Assembly (NCBI RefSeq): GCF_000425465.1
Contig: NZ_AUDM01000009.1
Span: forward strand, 111,795 to 175,794
Direction of reading: 5' to 3'
Length of the DNA stretch: 64,000 nucleotides
Source: Flavobacterium filum DSM 17961
GTDB lineage: Bacteria; Bacteroidota; Bacteroidia; Flavobacteriales; Flavobacteriaceae
Position 1 is the first letter of the stretch; every line of letters begins with the position of its first letter. This document shows positions 33,450-42,756 of the stretch, one piece after another. Below the pieces are notes generated by a model, which saw only the letters and a list, made by a program, of their open reading frames with translations, was not told the origin of the DNA and ran no database searches. A program made the translations under genes and the position numbers.

Positions 33450-34701
33450 TTTCTAAAACTAATTTTCCGTTATTATAAATTCCATATACTTTTCCAATCA
33501 TTTTTTCTCCAAGAAATGCGGAGTTTTTAGATTTTGAAAGGATATTTTCTTTTCCAAAAGTCCATTCAGTGTTTGGATTGAAGAAAGTTAAATCTGCAAT
33601 TGAACCTTCTTTTATTCCTGAATTTTCAATGCCAAAAGTTGCCTTCCCATTGGTTAATTTTGAAATGACAACTTCCAAAGGAAGCACATTTAATAAAGCT
33701 CCAAAAGCACTCTCTAAACCAATTGTTCCGTTTTTGGCTAAATCAAATTCCATTTTTTTGTGTTCAATATCAATCGGATTATGATCGGAAGTAATCAAAT
33801 CAATTGTTCCATCTAAAACACCTTGAATCAATGCTCTTCTGGTGTTTTCATCACGCAGAGGTGGACTCACTTTTACGCGAGTATCAAAACCTTCTAACTT
33901 TTCATCGGTCAATACCAAATGATGAACTGCCACACTACATGAAACGTTTAAACCTTTGGCTTTTGCTTCTCGGATTAATTCCACTGATTTTGCAGTTGAA
34001 ATTGTTGGAATGTGCAATTTTCCACCCGTATATTCCAGTAAAAATAAGTTTCTGGCAACGGATAATTCTTCTGCCAAAGTTGGAATTCCTTTTAAACCTA
34101 ATCGAGTAGAAACAATTCCTTCATGCACCACACCGTTTCCTTTTATCTTTTCATCTTGCGAAAAAGCAATCACCATTCCATCAAAATCTTGTACATATTG
34201 TAAGCCGATTTTGAGCAAATTTGCATTAGAAACATTTTTACCATAATCGCCAAAAGCAATTGCTCCGGAATTTTTCATATCAAATAATTCGGCTAAATCA
34301 TTTCCTTCAGAACCTTTGGTCAACGCTCCAATCGGAAATAAATTCACGGCATTATCTCTTGACTTTTCTTTCACAAATCGCACTTGCGACTGATTATCAA
34401 TCACCGGAAAAGAATTGGGTTGCAAAGCAATTGCTGTGAATCCACTTTTGGCAGCAACAGTTAATCCGTTGGCAATGGTTTCTCGGTCTTCAAAACCGGG
34501 TTCACCAAGCGAAACAGAACTATCAAACCATCCTTTGGAAACATGAAGATTTTCTAAACTAATTTCTTCAACATCTTTTTCTGAAGGTAAGTTTGAACCC
34601 ATTTTTTCAATGGTTTTACCCACAATTTTCAGGTCGGTTTTTTGGTTGTGATGCTCACCGTTTGGGTCGATGATGGTTGCATTTCGGATGATTAAATTCA
34701 T
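33436..34701 (-). CDS. Dihydroorotase-like amidohydrolase lacking the HxH metal motif
   Basis: The 421-aa protein resembles type I dihydroorotase (the third pyrimidine step, carbamoyl-aspartate to dihydroorotate) throughout: MNLIIRNATIIDPNG, SGFTAIALQPNSFPVID, CSVAVHHLVLTDE, VKVSPPLRDENTRRALIQG and TSDHNPIDIE. The metal motif that normally reads D-x-H-x-H-x-R-E-P-G reads D60-S-S62-V-S64-L-G66-E-P-G here, so both zinc histidines and the substrate arginine are absent. It is probably catalytically inactive, comparable to the structural pyrC' subunit that holds aspartate transcarbamoylase in Pseudomonas. ATG 34701 is the natural start and overlaps the preceding gene by 4 bp. Confidence 0.85.
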   Translation of the reverse strand: MNLIIRNATIIDPNGEHHNQKTDLKIVGKTIEKMGSNLPSEKDVEEISLENLHVSKGWFDSSVSLGEPGFEDRETIANGLTVAAKSGFTAIALQPNSFPVIDNQSQVRFVKEKSRDNAVNLFPIGALTKGSEGNDLAELFDMKNSGAIAFGDYGKNVSNANLLKIGLQYVQDFDGMVIAFSQDEKIKGNGVVHEGIVSTRLGLKGIPTLAEELSVARNLFLLEYTGGKLHIPTISTAKSVELIREAKAKGLNVSCSVAVHHLVLTDEKLEGFDTRVKVSPPLRDENTRRALIQGVLDGTIDLITSDHNPIDIEHKKMEFDLAKNGTIGLESAFGALLNVLPLEVVISKLTNGKATFGIENSGIKEGSIADLTFFNPNTEWTFGKENILSKSKNSAFLGEKMIGKVYGIYNNGKLVLENGTK

Positions 34702-36635
34702 TTTACCAATTTTTGAATGAGTAGTTCCAGTACCACAAATAATAACGCAAGAATTACAAACCATTTCCAAATTGTGTTATCCGTTCGATTAGTTTGCAAA
34801 GCATCAAAAACAGCTTCAATAGAAGAACCGTTTTCGTAAGATTCTACTAAATTTGAATTATCCAAACGCAAATCACTTTCGGTTCGAGGATAATTAAAAC
34901 TTATATTTTTTATGATTGAATTATCTTTTAACGCATTGAAATTTCCCGCTTGTGTTGGACTTTCAGAAAAAGTCAATTTCACTTTATTATTTAAAATTTG
35001 CTGTTGCGGAATAAATTTTTCACTTTTTTCATCTGAAGAAACCACTGAAATAATTTCGTCTTTAGATAAAAGTTGATCAATCGTAATGGGTGAAGTTGCT
35101 CCAACTGTCAACGCATTTATTCCTGATTTTGCACTTTGAAAAGCCATGTTATAAAAGGTAGGAACAATTAATGGCGAGTTTTTAAAGTTTGAATTTTCTT
35201 TATTAATCGGAGCAGAAAAAACATAAAAGGTAGCCAACGAATTGGAAACTGCCGTTAAAAACGGAAGCTGATCTTCGTATGTTAAAACTGATGGATACGT
35301 ACTTTTCACATCAAAACTTCCTTTGGTGTTTGGATATTGAAAATTATCAGCTTTTTTCTCAAAAACTCCATCATACAAAGGATGAGCAAACGAAATAGAA
35401 GTGATTTGTTTTTCCTTTTTTTGGTATTCACTCATTGAAAATGAACCAAAATTCACGAGCAATTTATTGATGTTTTCTACTTTGTTTTCTTCGGATGGAA
35501 TAAAAATCACATTACCACCTTTTTCATAAAATGCTTTTAATGTGGTTTGAAGAGCTTGTGGAATTTCTTTTATTTCATTTAAAATAATGGCATCCTGTTT
35601 TTCTAACAAATTATAATCCAATGTTTTTAATTCAAACTGTGTAAAAACAAATTCGTTTTCCGTATAAATTTTAGTCAGAAATTGATTTTTATCTGCATTA
35701 CCAATAGCCAGAACTTTCGCTTTTTCAGGTTTAGAAATACTAAAAAAGTATTCATTATCATAACGCAAACCAGGTTCATCTATTGAAACAAAACCATTGA
35801 AATCAGCTTTTGGAATGGTGAAAAACAATTCTTTTTCTGTTTGATCCAGTTTAACTTGTGTTTTAGCAATCAATTGTTTTTGGTTGTAAATAGCCACCGG
35901 AATTTCCTGCTCAAATTTTCCAAATGATTTTAGTTTCACACCAATTTCATAAAAATTATTTAAGGTTTGATGAAGAAAAACACTATCAATCGCCACATTA
36001 TTTTTTTTTTCCGATTTGGGTATTATGAAAATTGGATGAATCGTTTCATCAATCGGTTTTAATTGGTTTGCTTGCAGATTTACAGCATCTGTTATCACCA
36101 CAACATCTTTATTAAAAGGTGTTTTTCTCGATTTTATTTTTGTGATTTGTTGATCTAACTGAAAAGAAGTGGCACTGTATTCCAAATTCATCAATTCTTT
36201 TTGAATCGATTTAATATCCGTATTCCAATAGACATCATCATTGGTAAGGAGTGAAAATGTTCTATTTTCCGGCGTTTTTTCAAGTAATTCCTGAACAGCT
36301 CTTTTCAATAATTCGCCTTGTTTTCCTTTGGCTTGCATGCTGAATGAATTGTCTAGAACAAGGTATAATTCATTGGTAATTCCTTTGCTGTCTTTGGCTT
36401 TAAAAAAAGGTTGAGCAAAGGCAATAATCAAAGCGGTTAGCAATAACAAACGTGTTGTGAGCAACAACCATTTTTTTAATTGCGAGCTTTTTCTGGTTTG
36501 TATGGAGAGTTCTTTCAGAAATTTTACATTGGTAAAATATTCCTTTTTGAATCGTCTGAGTTGGAATAAATGCACCAAAATTGGAATGACCAATAAAAAA
36601 AGGAAATACAGAATTTCGGGATGTTTAAACTGCAT
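34698..36635 (-). CDS. BatA-domain (aerotolerance-type) VWA-like membrane protein
   Basis: The 645-aa protein starts with the BatA N-terminal signature MQFKHPEILYFLFLLVIPILVHLFQLRRFKKEYFTN and a second helix near residue 60. A VWA-like domain follows (LYLVLDNSFSMQAKGKQGELLKRAVQELL), with the D-x-S-x-S MIDAS-type motif. A large extracytoplasmic region and a final helix (about 620-640) complete it. It may act as a scaffold in the inner membrane; some Bat proteins influence aerotolerance. The start at 36635 fits the promoter at 36651-36682; an upstream ATG at 36653 lies in the -7 box. First gene of the operon. Confidence 0.85.
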   Translation of the reverse strand: MQFKHPEILYFLFLLVIPILVHLFQLRRFKKEYFTNVKFLKELSIQTRKSSQLKKWLLLTTRLLLLTALIIAFAQPFFKAKDSKGITNELYLVLDNSFSMQAKGKQGELLKRAVQELLEKTPENRTFSLLTNDDVYWNTDIKSIQKELMNLEYSATSFQLDQQITKIKSRKTPFNKDVVVITDAVNLQANQLKPIDETIHPIFIIPKSEKKNNVAIDSVFLHQTLNNFYEIGVKLKSFGKFEQEIPVAIYNQKQLIAKTQVKLDQTEKELFFTIPKADFNGFVSIDEPGLRYDNEYFFSISKPEKAKVLAIGNADKNQFLTKIYTENEFVFTQFELKTLDYNLLEKQDAIILNEIKEIPQALQTTLKAFYEKGGNVIFIPSEENKVENINKLLVNFGSFSMSEYQKKEKQITSISFAHPLYDGVFEKKADNFQYPNTKGSFDVKSTYPSVLTYEDQLPFLTAVSNSLATFYVFSAPINKENSNFKNSPLIVPTFYNMAFQSAKSGINALTVGATSPITIDQLLSKDEIISVVSSDEKSEKFIPQQQILNNKVKLTFSESPTQAGNFNALKDNSIIKNISFNYPRTESDLRLDNSNLVESYENGSSIEAVFDALQTNRTDNTIWKWFVILALLFVVLELLIQKLVK

Positions 36636-36650
36636 TAATTGAAAGTTTGT

Positions 36651-36682
36651 CAAAGATAACTTTTATATTTTAACGATACAAA
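36651..36682 (-). promoter_or_regulatory. Putative promoter of the BatA/dihydroorotase operon (TTTG-N20-TATCTTTG)
   Basis: On the minus strand TTTG (36682-36679) and TATCTTTG (36658-36651) are separated by 20 bp. This is the best full match to the Bacteroidota promoter in the window. Confidence 0.65.
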
Positions 36683-36725
36683 TCAAAAGTGTTAAGCAAA
36701 AGCGAAAGATTTAATTAAAAAAAAT

Positions 36726-38069
36726 TTATTTTTTCTTCCTTTTTTCGTCTCGTTTACGTTCTACACCACGGTTTCTCGATTCGGTTTTTCTCGGCGTTCT
36801 TTTTCCGGGACCACCTAAATTGACTTTTTTATTTTTATCTTTTTTCTCATGAAATGCTTCACCGCCTTCTTTCTTTGGACGTTTTAAAAGCATTTTCATT
36901 TTCTTTTTTTCTTTTTCAAATTCAAGTACTTTTTCTTCAATTTCGATGTTGGGAAGTGGTAAAAATTCAATTTCCTTTTCCATCAAAATTTCGGCTTCAA
37001 TTTGAATTTCTTCTTCTCTCGGACTCACAAAACTTACGGCAACTCCCGTTTTATCGGCACGTCCGGTTCGTCCAATTCGGTGAATGTATTGCTCAGGAAC
37101 TTCAGGAAACTCCATGTTCACAACGTGTGTGATGTCTGAAATATCCAATCCACGAGCCATCACATCTGTTGTTACAATTCCACGAATTTCTCCAGCTTGA
37201 AAAGAAGCCATCGTGTTCAAACGATAATTTTGTGATTTATTCGAGTGAATTAAACCAAACTGATCCGGAAATTCTTCTTCCAAAGCAACCGAAACTAAAT
37301 CGGCGGTTTTTTTATTGTTGATAAAAATCAGCAATCGCGACATACTTTCATCGGAGTGCAATAATTCTTTCAGTAAATTTAATTTGGTTAGAAAATTTGG
37401 CACTTTGTAGCCAATTTGCGTAATTTTTTCCAAAGGAGTTCCCGATGGAGCTAATGAAACTTCAACCGGAAAATCAAAATATTCATCCAACATATCATCT
37501 ACTTCATCGGTCATTGTGGCCGAGAAAAGGATGTTTTGTCTTTTTGCTTTCAACATCGATAGGATAGAAGTCACTTGAAAACGGAAACCTAAATTCAGCA
37601 TTTCATCAAATTCATCAATCACTAATTTCTGAATTTCATCAAAGCGAACTACGTTATCCAAAGCCAAATCCATCACACGTCCCGGAGTTCCCACCAAAAT
37701 GTCAACACCTTGATATACGGCTGTTTTTTGAGTGTTGATGTTTACACCACCATAAACTCCTAACGTTCTAACGGACATAAATTGTGTCAATTTTACAACT
37801 TCTTCGGCCACTTGAACGACTAATTCACGGGTTGGAACTAAAATTAAAACCCGTGGTGTGTGCGTATTTTGAAATTTCCAATGTTTTAAAATCGGTAATA
37901 AGTAGGCAAAGGTTTTTCCGGTTCCGGTTTGGGCAATTCCCATCATATCGCGACCGGATAAAATAACCGGCATCGATTTAATTTGAATAGGAGTAGGGTT
38001 AGTAAAACCTAATTCATCAATTGCTTTTTGCAATGATTTAGGCAAATCAAAATCCAGAAAAGTTGACAT
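36726..38069 (-). CDS. DEAD-box ATP-dependent RNA helicase (motif II variant DEFD)
   Basis: The 447-aa RNA helicase has the Q motif (FTNPTPIQIKSM), Walker A AQTGTGKT, Ia PTRELV, Ib TPGR, motif II DEFD in LVIDEFDEMLNLGF, motif III SAT, and motifs V and VI (RGLDI, HRIGRTGRADKTG). The second acidic-motif residue pair reads DEFD rather than DEAD, a tolerated variant. The C-terminal tail (about 375-447) is very Lys/Arg-rich and likely binds RNA. It probably unwinds RNA in ribosome assembly or decay. A perfect promoter box lies upstream. Confidence 0.95.
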   Translation of the reverse strand: MSTFLDFDLPKSLQKAIDELGFTNPTPIQIKSMPVILSGRDMMGIAQTGTGKTFAYLLPILKHWKFQNTHTPRVLILVPTRELVVQVAEEVVKLTQFMSVRTLGVYGGVNINTQKTAVYQGVDILVGTPGRVMDLALDNVVRFDEIQKLVIDEFDEMLNLGFRFQVTSILSMLKAKRQNILFSATMTDEVDDMLDEYFDFPVEVSLAPSGTPLEKITQIGYKVPNFLTKLNLLKELLHSDESMSRLLIFINNKKTADLVSVALEEEFPDQFGLIHSNKSQNYRLNTMASFQAGEIRGIVTTDVMARGLDISDITHVVNMEFPEVPEQYIHRIGRTGRADKTGVAVSFVSPREEEIQIEAEILMEKEIEFLPLPNIEIEEKVLEFEKEKKKMKMLLKRPKKEGGEAFHEKKDKNKKVNLGGPGKRTPRKTESRNRGVERKRDEKRKKK

Positions 38070-38086
38070 AAAAAGGATAATTTTGG

Positions 38087-38094
38087 CAAATGTA
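38087..38094 (-). promoter_or_regulatory. Putative -7 promoter box of the DEAD-box helicase gene
   Basis: The minus strand reads TACATTTG, 17 bp before the ATG at 38069. Confidence 0.5.
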
Positions 38095-38158
38095 CACTTT
38101 TAAACTAAGATTTTGTGTGGATTAGCAGAACAACTGTAATAAGCTACCACATTAAAAG

Positions 38159-38166
38159 TATCTTTG
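38159..38166 (+). promoter_or_regulatory. Putative -7 promoter box of the TRIC-type channel gene
   Basis: TATCTTTG lies 23 bp before the ATG at 38190. Confidence 0.5.
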
Positions 38167-38189
38167 CAACTGTATAAAAAAGTAACATT

Positions 38190-38804
38190 ATGTTTCATTT
38201 GCTAGACATCATTGGTACAATGGCCTTTGCTATTTCTGGTGTTTTGACCGGTTTTCATAAAAAATTAGATCCTTTTGGGGTGTATATCATTGCTTTTGTT
38301 ACTGCCGTTGGTGGAGGAACCTTACGCGATATATTAATTGGTAGAACTCCGGTAGGTTGGATGCAAGACTTGACCTATGTATATATGATTACGTTAGGAT
38401 TTTTTATTGCTTTAGTTTTTCGAAAAAAACTAGACAAATTAAGGACTTCTCTATTTTTATTTGATACGATAGGTTTAGGCGTTTTTACACTGATTGGGCT
38501 AGAAAAAGGAATAGAAACCGGTTTACATCCAATAATTTGTATTGCCCTTGGTACAATGACTGCTTGTTTTGGAGGTGTGATTCGCGATATTTTGTGCAAC
38601 GAAATTCCTATTATTTTTAGAAGAGAGATTTATGCCACGATTTGTATTATTGGCGGGGTTGTATTTTTTGCTCTCAAACATTTTCAATTGAATAATGATG
38701 TCTTGTATTTGATTACTTCCATCGTTATGATTGTTATTCGATTGTTAGCCGTAAAATGGAAATGGTATTTACCAACGTTAGGGTATGTAAAGACTAGCGA
38801 GTAA
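38190..38804 (+). CDS. Trimeric intracellular cation (TRIC) channel family protein
   Basis: The 204-aa inner-membrane protein has seven hydrophobic helices arranged as two homologous halves plus one helix (UPF0126/YicG-type). Each half carries the family motif: GGGTLRDILIGRTPVGWM near residue 46 and FGGVIRDILCNEIPIIFRREIYA near residue 130. Prokaryotic TRIC homologues are homotrimeric potassium or sodium channels. The gene is monocistronic with its own promoter box; its 3' end overlaps the next gene by 11 bp on the opposite strand. Confidence 0.93.
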   Translation: MFHLLDIIGTMAFAISGVLTGFHKKLDPFGVYIIAFVTAVGGGTLRDILIGRTPVGWMQDLTYVYMITLGFFIALVFRKKLDKLRTSLFLFDTIGLGVFTLIGLEKGIETGLHPIICIALGTMTACFGGVIRDILCNEIPIIFRREIYATICIIGGVVFFALKHFQLNNDVLYLITSIVMIVIRLLAVKWKWYLPTLGYVKTSE

Positions 38805-40599
38805 TATATAAGTATCCTTGAAGAGGAGTCGGATAGTTAGGGTCGTTTAAATGAATGACATAAAAATAGGTTCCATCGGGAACAATTGTTCCATTCCATT
38901 GAATAGGTTTTGTGACTTCGCCTTTCCAATCATTTGTTTGTTGATTGCCGGTCCAAATTAATTTTCCCCAACGGTTATAAATTTCAATTTTGAAATCGAG
39001 AAAAATATTGCGTAATCCTTTGATAAAGAAAAAATCATTCCAACCATCTTCATTGGCAGAAATAAAATTATAGACTATTGGAGGGCAATTTTTAGTTAAT
39101 AACTCCACTTTAGTAAGGGCCGGACAAGGTGACTCATTTAATCGAACGAACAAGGTTTTAGGAGTGGTTACTTCATAAGCACCACTTATAAAAATTGGAT
39201 TCAAACCGTTTTGTGCGTCTTCTTCTGTTTCATGAAATGAATAACTTTCAAAAGCTGTAAAGAAAGGTTGAGCGGTAAATTCAATTAAATCAAATTGACC
39301 CACTAGAAATCCTTTGTTGCAGGAAAGTAAAGGAGATAAATCAGGATATTCATTTGAAACAAGTAAATTGATTGTGATGGAATCTGAATTATTCAATTCG
39401 TTAATTTCATTTACTGTACTGATGCCTAAACCATTGTCATCAACTACCAATTTTAATTCAAATTCGTTTGGAATTTCGATGGGTAATTCAACTGTAAGTG
39501 TAAAAGTTTCACTTTCTCCAATTCCGAGACTATTTTGTGTTTGGGTTTGAGCAATTAAAATATTATTTGCATATATAGCAATTGGCGTATTGGACGGAAG
39601 CGGATTGGTTGCTGTTTCCAAATTGGTAACCGTAAAATCAACCGAAATCAATTTACTATCACAGTTAAGGTTAGTGTCTGTAATAGCAATAACAGCATCC
39701 GGAACTTGACTGTTTAGTTTTGTTATCACAGCATTTATCATCACAAAATCCTGTCCGGAAGTCAACGAAATCTCAGCTGATTGATCACCGGGTTGAATAT
39801 TGTTTTGAATGTCATAAATATCTAAATCCATGTTGAAAAGTTCCGTATTTCCGGTAACGGAATTTGTGCCGTTAAAAGCATTATCTGCCGGATTCAAAGG
39901 TGGATTGCTTAAAACTGTACCATTGATGCGTAATGTTTCATTTACTGCGATATTCACATCTCCTTCCCACGCTAAAAAACCAATTTTTGCATCTTGATTG
40001 TCAATAACATTCAAACTACTTAAAGTGATTGATAACTCTTGTGGTACACCTTGTAAACCATCATATATATTGATTTGATTAAGGGGTAAATCCGGATGGT
40101 AATAAACCAAAATGATGGCCCAACCGGCAAAGTTGGTTCTTCTTTGAAAATGTAAAGGTAAGTAGCTCACATTATCTAAACCTGACAAAATATAAGTACC
40201 GTTTCCATTGGTTTGTATAAATGAGGTAATATCGGAAAATGCACTGAAATATGTAAAATCTACGCCATTGAAGGTTCGGGTAAGTCCAAAATTTCGTTGT
40301 GCTGAAATGAGTTGACCGTTTAATTCTACTTCAAAATCGCCGTCACCGGAACCGGCCCAGTACAAATAAGCTTTGAGAAGTGTAACATCTGTATCTAGGT
40401 CAAGTTCAGCTGATGATTCGGTTAAAATATCCGGATTAAATTGAAACGAATTTTCAGCAGGATTAAGTGTATTTCCAACGAATGTAAAATCATAACGACC
40501 ATTAAATTGTTCGAATAAAGAAATGTTCTGAGCTTTGAGCGAGCCAAAGCCAAAAAATATTAACCATGATAACAGAAAATAGTTGTATTTTCGTTTCAT
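38794..40599 (-). CDS. Large T9SS type B (gliding-motility-associated C-terminal) secreted protein
   Basis: The 601-aa protein has a signal peptide (MKRKYNYFLLSWLIFFGFGSLKAQ). An N-terminal beta-rich domain of about 270 residues follows (LKAYLYWAGSGDGDFEVELNG, TNFAGWAIILVYYHPDLPL). CARDB-like beta-sandwich segments come next (DAVIAITDTNLNCDSKLISVDFTVTNLETATNPLP). The C-terminal gliding-motility-associated domain (about 515-601) has FISANEDGWNDFFFIKGLRNI, IEIYNRWGKLIWTG and PDGTYFYVIHL. It is thus secreted by T9SS and attached to the surface. Function unknown; adhesion is likely by analogy. ATG 40599 is chosen since the Met at 40611 precedes the signal peptide. Confidence 0.9.
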   Translation of the reverse strand: MKRKYNYFLLSWLIFFGFGSLKAQNISLFEQFNGRYDFTFVGNTLNPAENSFQFNPDILTESSAELDLDTDVTLLKAYLYWAGSGDGDFEVELNGQLISAQRNFGLTRTFNGVDFTYFSAFSDITSFIQTNGNGTYILSGLDNVSYLPLHFQRRTNFAGWAIILVYYHPDLPLNQINIYDGLQGVPQELSITLSSLNVIDNQDAKIGFLAWEGDVNIAVNETLRINGTVLSNPPLNPADNAFNGTNSVTGNTELFNMDLDIYDIQNNIQPGDQSAEISLTSGQDFVMINAVITKLNSQVPDAVIAITDTNLNCDSKLISVDFTVTNLETATNPLPSNTPIAIYANNILIAQTQTQNSLGIGESETFTLTVELPIEIPNEFELKLVVDDNGLGISTVNEINELNNSDSITINLLVSNEYPDLSPLLSCNKGFLVGQFDLIEFTAQPFFTAFESYSFHETEEDAQNGLNPIFISGAYEVTTPKTLFVRLNESPCPALTKVELLTKNCPPIVYNFISANEDGWNDFFFIKGLRNIFLDFKIEIYNRWGKLIWTGNQQTNDWKGEVTKPIQWNGTIVPDGTYFYVIHLNDPNYPTPLQGYLYITR

Positions 40600-40681
40600 T
40601 ATAGGAAACAATTAAAAAAATTGGATTTAAAGATAGTATTTTTAAACCAATTTTGATATGAATATATAGGAATTAAGTACT

Positions 40682-41659
40682 GTGAAACAATTTTCGGTTA
40701 GAAAATATACTTCTTCAGATAAACAAAATTGGAACGACTTTGTAAGCAAAGCCAAGAATGCTACTTTTTTGTTTCATCGTGATTTTATGGAATACCATCA
40801 AGATCGTTTTGAAGATTATTCATTGATAATTGAAGACGAAAAAAAATGGGTGGCCGTTTTACCGGCCAATAGAGTAGGAGATACGCTTTTTTCTCACCAA
40901 GGATTAACGTATGGAGGATTGATTATTAAGGATAACATGAGGTTAGAAAAGGTTATTTTTGTGCTCAAAAATATTCTTGAAAAACTTGAATTAGAAGGGT
41001 TTAAAAAACTGAATACAAAAGAAATACCTCTTATTTATTGTAATGGATTTTCTGATGAGTTCTGTTATGCATTATTTTTAGCAGACGCCAAAACCATTCG
41101 AAAAGATACCTTGGCGGTAATTGATTATTCTCTTCCGATTACGCTATCAAAAGATCGATTAGATGGAGTAAAAAGAGGAAAAAAGAATCATTTAATTGTG
41201 AAAGAAGAAAATGATTTCACTTCCTTTTGGAATACCATATTGATACCGAATTTAAGTATTAAACACCAAACAAAACCGGTTCATTCTTTGATTGAAATTC
41301 TGTATTTAAAAAGTAAATTTCCTCAACATATCAGGCAATTTAATGTGTATAAAGAAGATGAATTAGTGGGTGGAACCACAATTTTTGAAAGTAAAAATGT
41401 AGCTCATTCGCAATATATTTCTGCCAACAATTTAAAAAATGAATTAGGAACATTGGATTTTTTGCACCATCATTTGATTACTGAAGTTTTCAAAAACAAA
41501 AAGTTTTTTGACTTTGGTATTTCCAATGAAGAACAAGGAATGAAGGTAAACGGCGGACTTTCCTATTGGAAAGAGAGTTTTGGAGCTCATATTTTGATGC
41601 AAGATTTTTATGAAGTGGAAACAAAAAATTATCCCAAATTAGAGCAAGTGATACGATGA
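40682..41659 (+). CDS. FemAB/GNAT-like acyltransferase of the polysaccharide cluster
   Basis: The 325-aa protein begins MKQFSVRKYTSSDKQNWNDFVSKAKNATFLFHRDFMEYH and contains two GNAT-like halves. ILYLKSKFPQHIRQFNVYKEDELVGGTTIFE and FFDFGISNEEQGMKVNGGLSYWKESFGA are typical of FemAB-like proteins found in glycan clusters. It may add an acyl group to an amino sugar; the aminotransferase gene follows with a 4-bp overlap. A role as the acyltransferase of a 3-acylamino-3,6-dideoxyhexose pathway is inference. The start is a GTG at 40682. A TATCTTTA near-match lies upstream on the opposite strand. Confidence 0.75.
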   Translation: MKQFSVRKYTSSDKQNWNDFVSKAKNATFLFHRDFMEYHQDRFEDYSLIIEDEKKWVAVLPANRVGDTLFSHQGLTYGGLIIKDNMRLEKVIFVLKNILEKLELEGFKKLNTKEIPLIYCNGFSDEFCYALFLADAKTIRKDTLAVIDYSLPITLSKDRLDGVKRGKKNHLIVKEENDFTSFWNTILIPNLSIKHQTKPVHSLIEILYLKSKFPQHIRQFNVYKEDELVGGTTIFESKNVAHSQYISANNLKNELGTLDFLHHHLITEVFKNKKFFDFGISNEEQGMKVNGGLSYWKESFGAHILMQDFYEVETKNYPKLEQVIR

Positions 41660-42756
41660 TAAAATTCTATGATTTACACAAAATAAACCAGCGTTATGAA
41701 ACTGCTTTCCATGAAAAAATGGAACAGTTTCTGCAACGTGGTTGGTATATTTTAGGTGAAGAAGTCAACGTGTTTGAAGAAAATTTTGCATCCTTTTGTC
41801 AGTCAAAGTATTGTATCGGAGTTGGAAATGGTTTAGATGCGTTAGTGTTGATTTTTAAAGCCTATATCGAATTAGGAAAATTGCAAAAAGGCGATGAAGT
41901 GATTGTGCCGGCAAACACGTATATTGCCAGTATACTAGCCATTTTACAAGCTGATTTAGTTCCCGTTTTAGTTGAACCAAAGTTGGAAACCTATAACTTG
42001 AATCCGGACTTAATCGCCGAAAAAATCACTTCCAAAACCAAAGCTATTTTGGTGGTTCATTTATACGGACAATTGGCAGAAATGGATAAAATTGAGGCGA
42101 TTGCAAAGCAACACAATTTATTGATTGTTGAAGATGCTGCACAGTCGCATGGAGCTGAGTTGGGAGTTGGGAGTTGGGAGTTGGGAGTCGGTAACGCGAA
42201 AGCCTACAGCTTTTATCCTTCCAAAAATTTAGGTTGTTTAGGTGATGGCGGAGCTGTTGTGACAAATGATGATGATTTGAATAAAATCATACGTGCCATG
42301 CGAAATTATGGTTCAGTGCAAAAATATGTGAATGATTGTATTGGGATAAATTCTCGTTTGGATGAATTACAAGCGGCTTTTTTGAATGCTAAATTACCGG
42401 ATTTAGCATTGGATAATCAAAAACGAAGACAAATTGCCAATCGTTATTTATCCGAAATTAAAAACAATAAAATTGTATTACCTTTTTACGATGGTTCAGC
42501 TAATCATGTTTTTCATTTATTTGTCATTCGTACGGAAAATAGAAATGAATTACAGGAGTATTTAAATGAAAACGGAATACAAACCTTGATTCATTACCCC
42601 ATACCGCCACATCAACAAAAAGCTTTGGCAGCATTTAATGCGTTATCTTTCCCAATTACCGAAAAAATCCATCGTGAGGTCTTGAGCCTACCGATGAGTC
42701 CGGTTTTGACGGAAGCAGAAGTGAAATATATTATTCAAGTAATTAATCGATATTAA
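41656..42756 (+). CDS. DegT/DnrJ/EryC1 sugar aminotransferase (FdtB/QdtB-like)
   Basis: The 366-aa PLP enzyme has the typical blocks: IGVGNGLDALVLIFKAY, VIVPANTYIASILAI, VVHLYGQ, VEDAAQSHGA and the catalytic lysine in AYSFYPSKNLGCLGDGGAVV, then MRNYGS and the SRLDELQAAFL block. It should transaminate a dTDP-3-keto-6-deoxyhexose, in line with the FdtA-like ketoisomerase gene at 49119. In the loop between QSHGAE and NAKAYS lies an insertion ELGVGSWELGVG encoded by a five-unit heptamer array; normal members have a short loop here. Overlap with the previous gene is ATGA. Confidence 0.92.
   Translation: MIKFYDLHKINQRYETAFHEKMEQFLQRGWYILGEEVNVFEENFASFCQSKYCIGVGNGLDALVLIFKAYIELGKLQKGDEVIVPANTYIASILAILQADLVPVLVEPKLETYNLNPDLIAEKITSKTKAILVVHLYGQLAEMDKIEAIAKQHNLLIVEDAAQSHGAELGVGSWELGVGNAKAYSFYPSKNLGCLGDGGAVVTNDDDLNKIIRAMRNYGSVQKYVNDCIGINSRLDELQAAFLNAKLPDLALDNQKRRQIANRYLSEIKNNKIVLPFYDGSANHVFHLFVIRTENRNELQEYLNENGIQTLIHYPIPPHQQKALAAFNALSFPITEKIHREVLSLPMSPVLTEAEVKYIIQVINRY
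42157..42191 (+). repeat. In-frame heptamer array inside the aminotransferase gene, 5 units of 7 bp
   Basis: Four identical GAGTTGG units and one GAGTCGG occupy 35 bp inside coding DNA. Because 3 x 7 = 21, the protein shows a 7-residue period (ELGVGSW, then ELGVG). Confidence 0.9.
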
